Source: Tianweitania sediminis
GTDB lineage: Bacteria; Pseudomonadota; Alphaproteobacteria; Rhizobiales; Rhizobiaceae
DNA length: 64,000 nucleotides
NCBI RefSeq assembly: GCF_017813335.1
Contig: NZ_JAGIYY010000008.1
Coordinates: 62,001 to 126,000 of the forward strand
Direction of reading: 5' to 3'
The position numbers and the translations under genes are program-made. Positions 17,618 to 25,865 of the stretch are shown here, piece by piece. The notes beneath the pieces are model-generated. The model made no database searches and was not told the DNA's origin. It was given only the letters and a program-made list of their open reading frames with translations. Positions within the stretch are counted from its first letter, which is position 1. Each line of letters starts with the position of its first letter.

Positions 17618-18520
17618 TCAAACCAGACTGGCGGCGGTTTCAAACAGAATCGCGTGACGCGTTGCTACAGCGTCGATGTCCCGGGAATAGCCGCCGCCGA
17701 TGACGCCGCAAACCGGGACGGAACGGTCGCGGCAGGTTTGCAGAACGGCAAGGTCGCGGCGGCGCAGACCATCGCTGCTCAAGGAAAGGCGTCCAAGGCG
17801 GTCGTCATGGTGAGGGTCGACACCCGCGTTAAAGAAAACGAGATCGGGGCGGAGTTCCGTGATCAGCTCGGGAAGGTGCCGTGAGAGCACGTCCAGATAA
17901 GCGTCATCTCCGGTGCCGTCCGGCAAGGGAACGTCACGATCCGACCGAGCCTTTTGAATTGGGTAGTTGCGCTCGCCATGCATGGAAAAGGTAAAGGCGC
18001 GCGGTTCATCGGCCAGGATGTCGGCCGTGCCGTCACCCTGGTGGACATCGAGATCAACAATCAAAATTCGGTCGACCTCCCTGTGCGCAAGGAGAACGAG
18101 GCTGGCGACCGCCACGTCATTGAGGGTGCAGAAGCCGGCGCCTTGCGCGTGGCGGGCATGGTGACTGCCACCGGCCGTGTTGCACGCCAGGCCGGTTTGG
18201 AGCGCCAGCCGGGCGGCAAGCAGCGTGCCGGCCGTGGCGAGCTGCGCGCGACGCGACACGCGCGCGCTCACGGGAAAGCCGATGTCCCGCTCGATGGCAG
18301 GCGGCACGGCACAGGCGACGACCTGATCCACGTAAAGCGGGCTGTGGGCGAGCTTGAGCAGCGAGGGATGCAGCAGATCGGGCTGGTACAGATTGTCGGA
18401 ACCGACTAGCCCCCGCGCGTCCAGTTCACGCATCAGGGCGCTGTACTTGCCCATGGGAAAGCGGTGGCCGGGCTCGAAGCGGGCGTCGTAATCGGGATGA
18501 TGAACAATCGGCAGGCGCAT
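17618..18520 (-). CDS. Histone deacetylase-family deacylase
   Basis: This 300-residue zinc deacylase of the HDAC/acetoin utilisation (AcuC) superfamily has the paired histidines in AGGSHHARHAQGAGFCTLND, the metal-site motif LIVDLDVHQGDGT, and the third metal ligand in NAGVDPHHDDRLGRLSLS. Bacterial members deacetylate proteins, polyamines or small amides; the substrate cannot be read here. It follows pyrD by 41 bp on the same strand and may share its transcript. Confidence 0.88.
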   Translation of the reverse strand: MRLPIVHHPDYDARFEPGHRFPMGKYSALMRELDARGLVGSDNLYQPDLLHPSLLKLAHSPLYVDQVVACAVPPAIERDIGFPVSARVSRRAQLATAGTLLAARLALQTGLACNTAGGSHHARHAQGAGFCTLNDVAVASLVLLAHREVDRILIVDLDVHQGDGTADILADEPRAFTFSMHGERNYPIQKARSDRDVPLPDGTGDDAYLDVLSRHLPELITELRPDLVFFNAGVDPHHDDRLGRLSLSSDGLRRRDLAVLQTCRDRSVPVCGVIGGGYSRDIDAVATRHAILFETAASLV

Positions 18521-18561
18521 TGCTTCGGGAGATAGGCCGCGCCGAGCGGAGCGGCCAGCGG

Positions 18562-19626
18562 TCAGATGCCGCCGCTTGCCCAGAATTCGGTGCGGCTGTC
18601 GCGAAGATGGCGCAGGTTCGGAGCGCCGCTCCGCTGCAACTCGAACTGCAGACCGCGCAGGATCTGTTCAGCGATGCCGGCGCCGCGGTAGATCATGCCG
18701 GTGTAAAGCTGCACGAGGTCGGCACCGGCCTGGATCTTGTCCAGGGCGGTTTCTGCCGTGTCGACGCCACCCACGCCGATCAAAGTGAGCTCAGGCCCCA
18801 CAAGGCGACGCATCTTGGCCAGCACCACGGTGGACGGGTGAAACAGAGGCTTGCCCGACAGGCCACCGGTTTCGCTCGCCTGCCTGTTCTTCAATGGCGG
18901 CCGCGCAATGGTGGTGTTGGAAATGATCATTCCCTCGATCCCGCTTTGCAGAACCGAAGCGGCAATCGCTTCGAGCGCGCTATCGTCGAGATCGGGCGCA
19001 ATCTTCAGGAAGATTGGCGGTTGCTTCGCCTGTCTTGAGCGCTCTTCGGTGACGGCTGTGAGAAGACGGTGCAGCGCGTCAGGGTCCTGAAGCCCCCGAA
19101 GGCCGGGCGTGTTGGGTGACGAGATGTTGACGGTGATGTAGCTCGCAAGCGCTGCAAACCGCCCAACTCCCAGCCGGTAATCGGCAATGCGGTCCGGGCT
19201 TTCTTTGTTGGCTCCGATGTTGACCCCGACGATCCCAGGAGATCGGCGAGCTACCAGACGCTGGAAAACGACATCATGGCCGGCATTGTTGAAGCCGAGC
19301 CGGTTGATCACGGCGGCATCGTCTTCCAGGCGGAAGATGCGCGGCTTCTGGTTGCCGGGCTGGCGCAGGGGGGTGACGGTTCCGACTTCGGCGAACCCGA
19401 AGCCAAGCCGCAGAAGCGCGTCCGGGACTTCGGCGTTCTTGTCATAACCGGCGGCCATGCCGAGCGGATTGGGAAAGGTGAGGCCGGCTGCGGTGACCGC
19501 AAGGCGATCGTCGCGAAAGGAAAAAGGCGGCACCAGGCCCGACCGGAGCGCCGTGATCGACACGCCGTGGGCGGTTTCCGGCGGCAAGCCGAACAGGAGT
19601 TTCTGGGCGATTGTGCCTGCGCGCAT
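18562..19626 (-). CDS. pyrD: Dihydroorotate dehydrogenase (quinone), class 2
   Basis: This 354-residue FMN enzyme oxidises dihydroorotate to orotate in pyrimidine synthesis and passes electrons to quinone at the inner membrane. The N-terminal helix typical of class 2 (MRAGTIAQKLLFGLPPETAHGVSI) is present. Motifs are NPLGMAAGYDKNAEVPDALLRLGFGFAEVGTVTP, INRLGFNN, NISSPNTPGLRGLQ (catalytic Ser region) and LIGVGGVDTAETALDKIQAGADLVQLYTGMIYRG. It starts 3 bp after the DUF952 gene, so the two are co-transcribed. Confidence 0.95.
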   Translation of the reverse strand: MRAGTIAQKLLFGLPPETAHGVSITALRSGLVPPFSFRDDRLAVTAAGLTFPNPLGMAAGYDKNAEVPDALLRLGFGFAEVGTVTPLRQPGNQKPRIFRLEDDAAVINRLGFNNAGHDVVFQRLVARRSPGIVGVNIGANKESPDRIADYRLGVGRFAALASYITVNISSPNTPGLRGLQDPDALHRLLTAVTEERSRQAKQPPIFLKIAPDLDDSALEAIAASVLQSGIEGMIISNTTIARPPLKNRQASETGGLSGKPLFHPSTVVLAKMRRLVGPELTLIGVGGVDTAETALDKIQAGADLVQLYTGMIYRGAGIAEQILRGLQFELQRSGAPNLRHLRDSRTEFWASGGI

Positions 19627-19629
19627 GGA

Positions 19630-19974
19630 TCAGCCCGCGACGAGGTCGGAGAAGTCGTGCCGTCCATCCGCGCCGAGCGGCAGCGGGTGCACCCATTGGA
19701 CGGCTGACAACGGCAGCGGCCCGTAAAGATGCGGGAACAGGTCGCCGCCGCGCGATGGTTCGAACTTCAACGTGGGCCCGAGCGTGGTTTCATCCACGGA
19801 AACCAGCAGAAGATCGTCGCGATGGGCGAAATGTTTCGCCGCGGTTTCCCGCACCTGCTCGGCCGTGGAAAAGTGGATAAACCCATCCGCGGTGTCGACG
19901 GGTGCCCCGGTGAAAGCCCCCTGTTCTTCAGCGGCCTGCCACAGCGCGGTGGGAACGATCTTAAAAATGGTCAT
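19630..19974 (-). CDS. DUF952 family protein
   Basis: This 114-residue protein matches DUF952: IFKIVPTALWQAA, DGFIHFSTAEQVRETAAKHF, LLLVSVDETTLGPTLKFEPSRGGDLFPHLYGPLPLSAV. The fold is related to RNA 2'-phosphotransferase/ADP-ribosyltransferase-like proteins, but no function is known. It heads the DUF952-pyrD pair; this linkage recurs in alphaproteobacteria. Confidence 0.88.
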   Translation of the reverse strand: MTIFKIVPTALWQAAEEQGAFTGAPVDTADGFIHFSTAEQVRETAAKHFAHRDDLLLVSVDETTLGPTLKFEPSRGGDLFPHLYGPLPLSAVQWVHPLPLGADGRHDFSDLVAG

Positions 19975-20057
19975 GACGCCCCTATAAACCACCGCAAGGG
20001 GCCTGCAACGCAATTCCGGCGCAAAGCGCGCGTTTGCTGCACCAAAGGAGACGATCC

Positions 20058-20465
20058 ATGTTCAACAGAGTGATACCGGCTTTTGCTTTCTGCCTCCTCG
20101 CATCCGGCGCGACGGCACAGGACACGCAGCGCTATCAGCTTGAGAAAACTGATCGCGGCTATGTGCGGCTGGATCTCGAAACGGGCGCGATGTCCATTTG
20201 CGAAGATCGGCAAAGCCAGCTCGTGTGCCGGTCTGCCGTGGAAGAAAGCGCAGGTGAGGGATCAGGTCGCGCGGCCTATCGCCTGCGCCAGCTCGAGCGC
20301 CGCGTGGAAGCTCTGGAACAGGCAAGCGCCGGCAAAACCCTCAACAGCTCGGAAGAAGAGTTCGAGGAAGGACTTGATCGGATGGAAGGCTTTTTCCGCC
20401 GCTTCATGGGAATTGCGCGCGAGTTCGAACGCGAAAACCCCGAGCCGATGCCCAATCGCACCTGA
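20058..20465 (+). CDS. Secreted hypothetical protein with C-terminal coiled region
   Basis: This 135-residue protein has a signal peptide (MFNRVIPAFAFCLLASGATA), a segment with two Cys (GAMSICEDRQSQLVCRSAVE), then a charged helical stretch (AYRLRQLERRVEALEQASAG) likely to form a coiled coil. The ATG at 20058 follows AAAGGAG. I do not recognise the family. Its 3' half is antisense to the C-terminal part of the predicted proline-rich gene on the other strand. Confidence 0.72.
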   Translation: MFNRVIPAFAFCLLASGATAQDTQRYQLEKTDRGYVRLDLETGAMSICEDRQSQLVCRSAVEESAGEGSGRAAYRLRQLERRVEALEQASAGKTLNSSEEEFEEGLDRMEGFFRRFMGIAREFERENPEPMPNRT

Positions 20466-20656
20466 CTTGGCCGGCCGCTCCTAAAGGACTCGCCGGGCTC
20501 GTTGCGTCCGGGTTCGCGACCGGGAAACTCGGGCGGCGCCTGGTCCGGACCGGGCGGCGGCGCCCGCTCAATGTCAGGCGAGGGCGGCTCTTTCTGCGGA
20601 ATTGGCTCCGGATCGGGCGGCAGGGGATCGGGAAGCGGACGCTTGGGATCGCTCAT
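20276..20656 (-). CDS. Proline-rich small protein, second of a coupled pair
   Basis: The frame encodes 126 residues. The first about 55 are proline-rich with acidic and basic spacers (SDPKRPLPDPLPPDPEPIP). Its ATG overlaps the stop of the preceding 45-residue gene (ATGA). The C-terminal about 65 residues are antisense to the secreted protein gene at 20058-20465 and look like shadow-frame sequence (Ser/Arg-rich), so the true end may differ. No function can be given. Confidence 0.4.
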   Translation of the reverse strand: MSDPKRPLPDPLPPDPEPIPQKEPPSPDIERAPPPGPDQAPPEFPGREPGRNEPGESFRSGRPSQVRLGIGSGFSRSNSRAIPMKRRKKPSIRSSPSSNSSSELLRVLPALACSRASTRRSSWRRR

Positions 20657-20790
20657 GACTGCCGCCGTATGATGGGAATTGGCCGCGGCTCCGGCCGCGG
20701 CGTTGGGTCTGGCGCAGGATCAGGCGCCGGGCGAGGGATCGGCACTGGCCCAGGCAAGGGCTCCGGCATTGGCTGAGGCGGATGGTTCAT
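20653..20790 (-). CDS. Proline-rich 45-residue microprotein under an EcfG-type promoter
   Basis: This short frame encodes a protein of which nearly half is proline, with PEP, PxP and PAPDP units (MNHPPQPMPEPLPGPVPIPR at its start) and a basic end. The ATG at 20790 has a strong AGGAGG at 7 bp, and a near-perfect EcfG promoter is 23-47 bp upstream, which together support it as a real gene. It overlaps the next proline-rich frame by ATGA. There is no signal peptide. Such sequences form extended polyproline rods; function unknown. Confidence 0.6.
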   Translation of the reverse strand: MNHPPQPMPEPLPGPVPIPRPAPDPAPDPTPRPEPRPIPIIRRQS

Positions 20791-20812
20791 CGGATCCTCC
20801 TGCTGTTTAAAT

Positions 20813-20837
20813 AACGTGGAGCGGTAGCGCAGGTTCC
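20813..20837 (-). promoter_or_regulatory. EcfG (general stress sigma factor) promoter
   Basis: On the minus strand, GGAAC (20837-20833) and CGTT (20816-20813) are 16 bp apart, an exact match to the alphaproteobacterial EcfG consensus GGAAC-N16-CGTT. The start codon of the 45-residue gene is 23 bp downstream, giving a short leader with AGGAGG. Confidence 0.75.
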
Positions 20838-21040
20838 GGGCCGCCCAAGTGCAGAACGCTGCACGAGGCGGCAGCAAACAGTATCGCCAGGGACGTTACT
20901 GGCGCAAATGTGCGCTTGCTTCACAGAAAGGCGCACTTCTGCCTAGCGACAACCTGTTTTTACGCCCTATCTTGGCAGACGCGGCCGCAGGCAGCAGCGT
21001 AAGGCCCAATGGGTTCCTGAGAGATGGGAAGGCAGAGATC

Positions 21041-21460
21041 ATGAGCGACAAGGAAGAACGCATCCGCCAGCGCGCCTACGAGAAGTGGCAGAAGGAGGGC
21101 GAAGCCCACGGCTGGCACGATCGCCATTGGGCCGAAGCTGAACGCGAAATCTCCGACGAGGAGGGCAGTCACGCGTCGCCCAAAAAAGCCACCACGCGAA
21201 AGACCTCGTCAACGGCCGCCAAGAAGTCGACAGGTGCAGCCAAGACGTCGGATGCGACGCCGATGATGGACGACGCGGGCATGCCGAACGACACCATGAT
21301 CAAGAGCGACGCCGGAGCGTCGGCGGGGAAAACCGCCGCTGGTGGCAATGTGAAGTCCGGCGCCGGCGCTGCAAAGGCGAAATCTACCACCACGAAATCC
21401 GCGAAAGCCGAAGCAGCCAAGCCTGCCGCGGCCCGCAAATCGACGCCGAAAACCGCCTGA
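21041..21460 (+). CDS. DUF2934 protein with Lys/Ala-rich tail
   Basis: This 139-residue protein has an N-terminal DUF2934 motif (ERIRQRAYEKWQKEGEAHGWHDRHWAEAEREI), a short helical domain common in rhizobia. The remainder is low-complexity Lys/Ala/Thr/Ser sequence resembling histone H1-like or PolyA-K tails (TTRKTSSTAAKKSTGAAK). Some such proteins bind nucleic acid, but that is inference here. The ATG at 21041 has GGCAGAGA upstream. It is divergent from the proline-rich pair. Confidence 0.8.
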   Translation: MSDKEERIRQRAYEKWQKEGEAHGWHDRHWAEAEREISDEEGSHASPKKATTRKTSSTAAKKSTGAAKTSDATPMMDDAGMPNDTMIKSDAGASAGKTAAGGNVKSGAGAAKAKSTTTKSAKAEAAKPAAARKSTPKTA

Positions 21461-21464
21461 GCCG

Positions 21465-23957
21465 TCAGCCCCTCAACAGGGCGACGGGGCAATGTTTCAG
21501 CACGTCGGCGAGGCGGATCGTCTCGCCGACCTGGATCTCTGCGCCTGTCAGACACTGCGTCAGCGTGCGGCCGTGGAGTTCGGCTGGAAGCTCGATCCGA
21601 GTATCGCCCCACGCCATCAGCCAATCGCGCTGCTCCAAATCTCCAGTGAAGCTGAGCGGGAGACGGGGAGCAATCGCAATCGCCCACTGGTCCTTCCACA
21701 TCCGGGCGAACGCCACCGCATGGTCGCCTTTCGAGCCGCGGACCGTGAGAGGCTGGTAATCGCCGGATGCAAAAAGCTGCGGTTCTGACTGCCGTAGCGC
21801 CAAAGTTTCCTTGATGAGCCTTTGCTTGGCACTGCCTCGCCTGATCGCGTCCGACCAGCTGGAGGCCGGCGCTTCCAGCCAGGCCTGGCGCCGCTCGAAA
21901 TCGATCGGCAGGCGGTTGTCCGGATCAACAAGGCTGAGGTCGTCGCCTTCCGAGCCCTGGTAGATGTCGGGAATGCCCGGTGCCGTCAGCTTGATCAGTG
22001 TCTGCGTCAGGCTGTTGATCCGGCCTGCCGCCATCAACGGCTTCACAGCGGTGGCGAAATCCTGATGAAAGGCGCGGTTGTCGGGAGCAAACAAACGCTC
22101 CGCATAGGCTTTCACCGCCGCTTCATAGGCCTCGTTGCTGTCTGTCCAGTCCGTGCGGCGCTTTGCTTCGCGCAGCGATTTCTCGACATATGGCAGGAAA
22201 CGCTCCTTGAGGCCGCTCAAGGCTTCAGCGCTGGTTTCACCGGTCCAGATGCCGGCGAGCGCCTGATAAAGCAGCCATTCCGTGTCCGGTTCGGGCGCGG
22301 GGCCGTCATCCAACTGCTGCACACGATCCGCATGCATTTCGCGCCACCGCCCGACCGCGGCAGCCCAGGCTTCCGGCTCTTCCGAAATGGCGTAGAGCCG
22401 CGCACGGGCATCTTCGCCGCGCTTGGTGTCATGCGTCGAGGTTCCGAGAAGACCGTGCGGTTGTTCGGAAACGCGCGCCTGCATCTTTTCGTGGAAGCGC
22501 TCCACCGAGCCAACTGGCTCTGCGGGATCGCAGCCAACTTCGTTGAGCGCGATCAGCTTGTTGAAGCGGTAGAAGAGCGTGTCCTCAACGGATTTCGCCG
22601 TGACAGGCCCGGTGAGTTGCTGAAAGCGAGTGCGGAACTCGGCTGTCCAATCGCTCGGCTTATCGGCAAGCATCAGCTCCAGCACATGATCGATTGCCGC
22701 GGGATCGGCAGAACCGGCGGACTTGGCGCTTGTGCCGACGTCCCGAAGCAGGGAGCGGTCTTCCGCGCGGACCCCGTTCGCGTCGACATAGGTGCGGTAT
22801 ACCGGGAACTGTACGACGATGGCTGCCAGCGCGTCGCGGACTGCGTCATCCGAGAAGCTGCCGGTTGCGGCTTGCTGCACCAGCCGCACGAGCCCGGTGA
22901 GCTCAGTTTCGAAGTTTTCCGTGACCATGACGCGCTTGGCTTTGTGGCGCTCGGCTTCGAGATCGACTTCTGCGCCAAGGACGTCGTGATACGCCTGGTC
23001 AAGTGCGGCCGCTTCGCGGTTGTCGGTGAGCAGATCGGCCATTGACGCAATAAACTCGTAACCCGTGGTGCCCTCCACGGCCCAGTCCTGCGGCAGGATC
23101 TCCTCGCCGTTCAGGATCTTTTCCACCACGAGGTAAGTGTCCGGCCCGATGGCCTCGCGCAGCTGGTTGAGATAGGCCTTGGGATCGGCGAGGCCATCGA
23201 CATGGTCGACGCGCAGGCCATCCACCTGACCGGAGCGGACGAGGTCGAGGATCAGGCGGTGGACGTCGTCGAACACGGCGGGGTCTTCAACCCGCACGCC
23301 AACCAGACCGGTGACCTCGAAGAAGCGGCGGTAGCTCAAGTGACGCCGGGCTTCCTTCCAGAAAGTGAGCCGGTAAGGCTGCTTGTCGTGCAGCGCCTCG
23401 AGCAGGGACGCGTCACTCGCCGTGTTTGCGATTGTTTCTTCCGCCATACCTGCAACCGTGTCGGGCTTGAGCGGAAAGAGATTGTCGAAATAGGCGAGTA
23501 CAGGTTTGCCGTTGTTGACCTTGAGCGTAATTTCACCGTCCGCAACAGCTTGCTCGAAAGGCTTGCCAAGCGTGGGAAGCGTCAACCGTTCGCGCCAGTC
23601 GATATCGAAATGCCTGGCATAGGGGCTGTCCTGCCCGTGTTCGGTGACGCTGTGCCACCACGGATTTTCGAGCGACGCCGCCATATGGTTCGGCACGATG
23701 TCGAGGATCAGACCGAGATTTGCTTCCTTGAGAGAAGCGCTGAGCCGGTCGAAGCCGTCGCGGCCGCCGATCGCTGGATCGATCTCGTTGTGGTCCGTGA
23801 CGTCATAGCCATGCGTGGAGCCGGAAGTCGCCGTGAAGATCGGCGACGCGTAAACATGGCTGATGCCGAGCGTCTTCAGATACGGCACGATGGCAACGGC
23901 ATCGTCGAAAGTGAAGCCGTTGCGGAATTGCAGGCGGTAAGTGGCGATCGGCAGCAT
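21465..23957 (-). CDS. treY: Malto-oligosyltrehalose synthase
   Basis: This 830-residue GH13 enzyme rearranges the reducing-end alpha-1,4 bond of a maltooligosaccharide to alpha,alpha-1,1. The start MLPIATYRLQFRNGFTFDDAVAIVPYLKTLGISHVYASPI is typical of TreY, followed by LILDIVPNHMA, the nucleophile region GLRVDHVDGLADP, VVEKILNGEEILP, and GTSTHDTKRGEDARAR. It is the last gene of the operon and works with TreZ to release trehalose from glucan. Its ATG shares an A with the malQ stop (TGATG). Confidence 0.95.
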   Translation of the reverse strand: MLPIATYRLQFRNGFTFDDAVAIVPYLKTLGISHVYASPIFTATSGSTHGYDVTDHNEIDPAIGGRDGFDRLSASLKEANLGLILDIVPNHMAASLENPWWHSVTEHGQDSPYARHFDIDWRERLTLPTLGKPFEQAVADGEITLKVNNGKPVLAYFDNLFPLKPDTVAGMAEETIANTASDASLLEALHDKQPYRLTFWKEARRHLSYRRFFEVTGLVGVRVEDPAVFDDVHRLILDLVRSGQVDGLRVDHVDGLADPKAYLNQLREAIGPDTYLVVEKILNGEEILPQDWAVEGTTGYEFIASMADLLTDNREAAALDQAYHDVLGAEVDLEAERHKAKRVMVTENFETELTGLVRLVQQAATGSFSDDAVRDALAAIVVQFPVYRTYVDANGVRAEDRSLLRDVGTSAKSAGSADPAAIDHVLELMLADKPSDWTAEFRTRFQQLTGPVTAKSVEDTLFYRFNKLIALNEVGCDPAEPVGSVERFHEKMQARVSEQPHGLLGTSTHDTKRGEDARARLYAISEEPEAWAAAVGRWREMHADRVQQLDDGPAPEPDTEWLLYQALAGIWTGETSAEALSGLKERFLPYVEKSLREAKRRTDWTDSNEAYEAAVKAYAERLFAPDNRAFHQDFATAVKPLMAAGRINSLTQTLIKLTAPGIPDIYQGSEGDDLSLVDPDNRLPIDFERRQAWLEAPASSWSDAIRRGSAKQRLIKETLALRQSEPQLFASGDYQPLTVRGSKGDHAVAFARMWKDQWAIAIAPRLPLSFTGDLEQRDWLMAWGDTRIELPAELHGRTLTQCLTGAEIQVGETIRLADVLKHCPVALLRG

Positions 23958-25852
23958 CAGGATTTCGGGCGCTCCGTGCGCATGGCAGCGCAGATGGACT
24001 TGAAAAATGGCGCTTCGGTCAGGCCGTCGACTGGGGTCGAGTTCTTCAGCCGCCAGTTCGGGTAATCATCGACCGTGCCGGGCAGGTTGGTTGGTTTTTC
24101 CTCGCCGGTGAGGTCGGCCAGCCGGACGCCCGCCAGCAGCGAGGGCGTTCGCGCGACCATCCGGTGGGTGGCAACCATCACGGCATCCGGCAGCTGCGAT
24201 GCAGAGATTTCAGCCGCCTGACGGGCGCCTTCGCGGTCCTCCGCAGCAAGCAGATCGAGCTGCACCAGGCTTTCCACCAGTTGCTTGCGGGACCGGGCTC
24301 GTTCTTCCCGCTGCTGCTCGGCAGCCGTTTCGTCGATCAGGCCATGCTTGAGACGCAAGTCAACATCGTCGCCGTCCCACCAACCGCGCAAGGTCGGCAG
24401 ATCGTGCGTGGACAAACATGCGAGCGCCAGGCGCGGGTAATCCGCAGGCGTAACGAAACCCTTCTCGTTCTGCTCGAAATACAGGATCCTGTAGGACAGG
24501 ATCTGGCTCGCCTGCATCACGTCGCGGAAGCCATCAGGAACATAGCCGAGATCTTCACCGATGATCACGGTGCCGTTCTTTTGCGACACGTCCGTCAGAA
24601 TGCGCAGCATATCCTCGATGGGATAGTGCAGGTAAGCGCCGTCGGACGCCTTGCCGCCGCCCGGCACGAGAAACAGCTGCCACAGCGCCATGGCGTGGTC
24701 GATGCGCAGGGCACCGGCATGGCGGGTCAGCGCCTGCATTGTGTTGCGATATTGCTCAAAGCCGGTGCGCCGCATGGTGGTGGGCGAGGGCGGGGCGAGG
24801 CCCCATTCCTGACCCTCGGCGGTGAAGAAATCCGGCGGCGCGCCGATCGTCATGCCAGGCAGCACAAGATCGGGCGTACTCCACGTCGCGGAGCCATCCG
24901 GCGACTCGCCAACGGCAAAGTCGAGATAAAGGCCGATCCGCATGCCGGCGTCCCGTGCCGCCTTTGCGGCTTCTGCAAGCTGCAAGTCCGCCAGCCACTG
25001 CAGCCAGATGTGGAAGGCCACGCGCTCGTGCTCTTCCTGCTCGAAAGCGGCAACCGCCTGCGAGCCGACGTCCTGAAACGATCCCGGCCAGCTTTTCCAG
25101 CCAGCGCCGTGGCCGGCCGCCACCATGGAAGCCGACAAGGCTTCAAACAACGCATGGCCGCGTAGCGCGTCGCCGCCTTCGTGACGAAAGGCTTCGAACG
25201 CCTCGTTGGCGTAGCCCCCCTGGTTGGGCCACTCGCCTTGCCAGCGCTCCCAGATCCGGCGAAGCGCATGGAGCTTGGCCGCCGTGACGCCCGCATAATC
25301 CACGGTATCGGTGGCGCGCAGTTGCTCGATGGCGGCGGGATCGCTGTCACCTTGTTCGAAGCCCGGCACACGGTCCACCGCGATGTAAAGCGGGTTCAGG
25401 AACAAGCGGTTGGACGGCGAGAACGGACTGCAGCGCGCCGGATCGGAAAGGAACTGGGCGTGCAGCGGATTGACGCCGACGAACTCGGCGCCGGCCAGCG
25501 CAGCGATTTGGGCGACAGCTGCCAGATCGGCAAAATCGCCGATGCCCCAGTTGCGGCCAGACCGCAGCTCGTAGAGCATCAACGAAATGCCCCAGGTCGG
25601 ACGCTCCTGCAGCCAATCCGGCAGGGCGCATGCACGCCCCGGCACAGCGTGCATCACCGGCGGCTCGATCGAACGGGAAGCGGCAAGGCTTTCCTCGACC
25701 TGACTTTCGTCGGCGCAGGCAAGCCCCAGCGCCGTCAGGATGGCACGCTTCGTGTCATCGGAGATGTCGAGCACTTTGCCGTCGGGCGCATTGTGTTGCA
25801 GCCCGATGCCCTGCAGGCGCGCGAGCTCATCCAGACTTGTGGTTTTGGTCAA
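23957..25852 (-). CDS. malQ: 4-alpha-glucanotransferase (amylomaltase)
   Basis: This 631-residue GH77 enzyme moves maltosyl and longer units between alpha-1,4-glucans. Motifs: SLMLYELRSGRNWGIGDFADL, SPFSPSNRLFLNPLYI, GALRIDHAMALWQLFLVPGG (nucleophile Asp), IIGEDLGYVPDGF (acid/base Glu), and CLSTHDLPTLRGWW. The first codon is TTG at 25852, with GGGAA upstream; no in-frame ATG lies nearby. It starts 13 bp after treZ. In this set it would reshape the glucans left by GlgX and TreYZ. Confidence 0.92.
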   Translation of the reverse strand: MTKTTSLDELARLQGIGLQHNAPDGKVLDISDDTKRAILTALGLACADESQVEESLAASRSIEPPVMHAVPGRACALPDWLQERPTWGISLMLYELRSGRNWGIGDFADLAAVAQIAALAGAEFVGVNPLHAQFLSDPARCSPFSPSNRLFLNPLYIAVDRVPGFEQGDSDPAAIEQLRATDTVDYAGVTAAKLHALRRIWERWQGEWPNQGGYANEAFEAFRHEGGDALRGHALFEALSASMVAAGHGAGWKSWPGSFQDVGSQAVAAFEQEEHERVAFHIWLQWLADLQLAEAAKAARDAGMRIGLYLDFAVGESPDGSATWSTPDLVLPGMTIGAPPDFFTAEGQEWGLAPPSPTTMRRTGFEQYRNTMQALTRHAGALRIDHAMALWQLFLVPGGGKASDGAYLHYPIEDMLRILTDVSQKNGTVIIGEDLGYVPDGFRDVMQASQILSYRILYFEQNEKGFVTPADYPRLALACLSTHDLPTLRGWWDGDDVDLRLKHGLIDETAAEQQREERARSRKQLVESLVQLDLLAAEDREGARQAAEISASQLPDAVMVATHRMVARTPSLLAGVRLADLTGEEKPTNLPGTVDDYPNWRLKNSTPVDGLTEAPFFKSICAAMRTERPKS

Positions 25853-25865
25853 AACTTGTTCCCGC

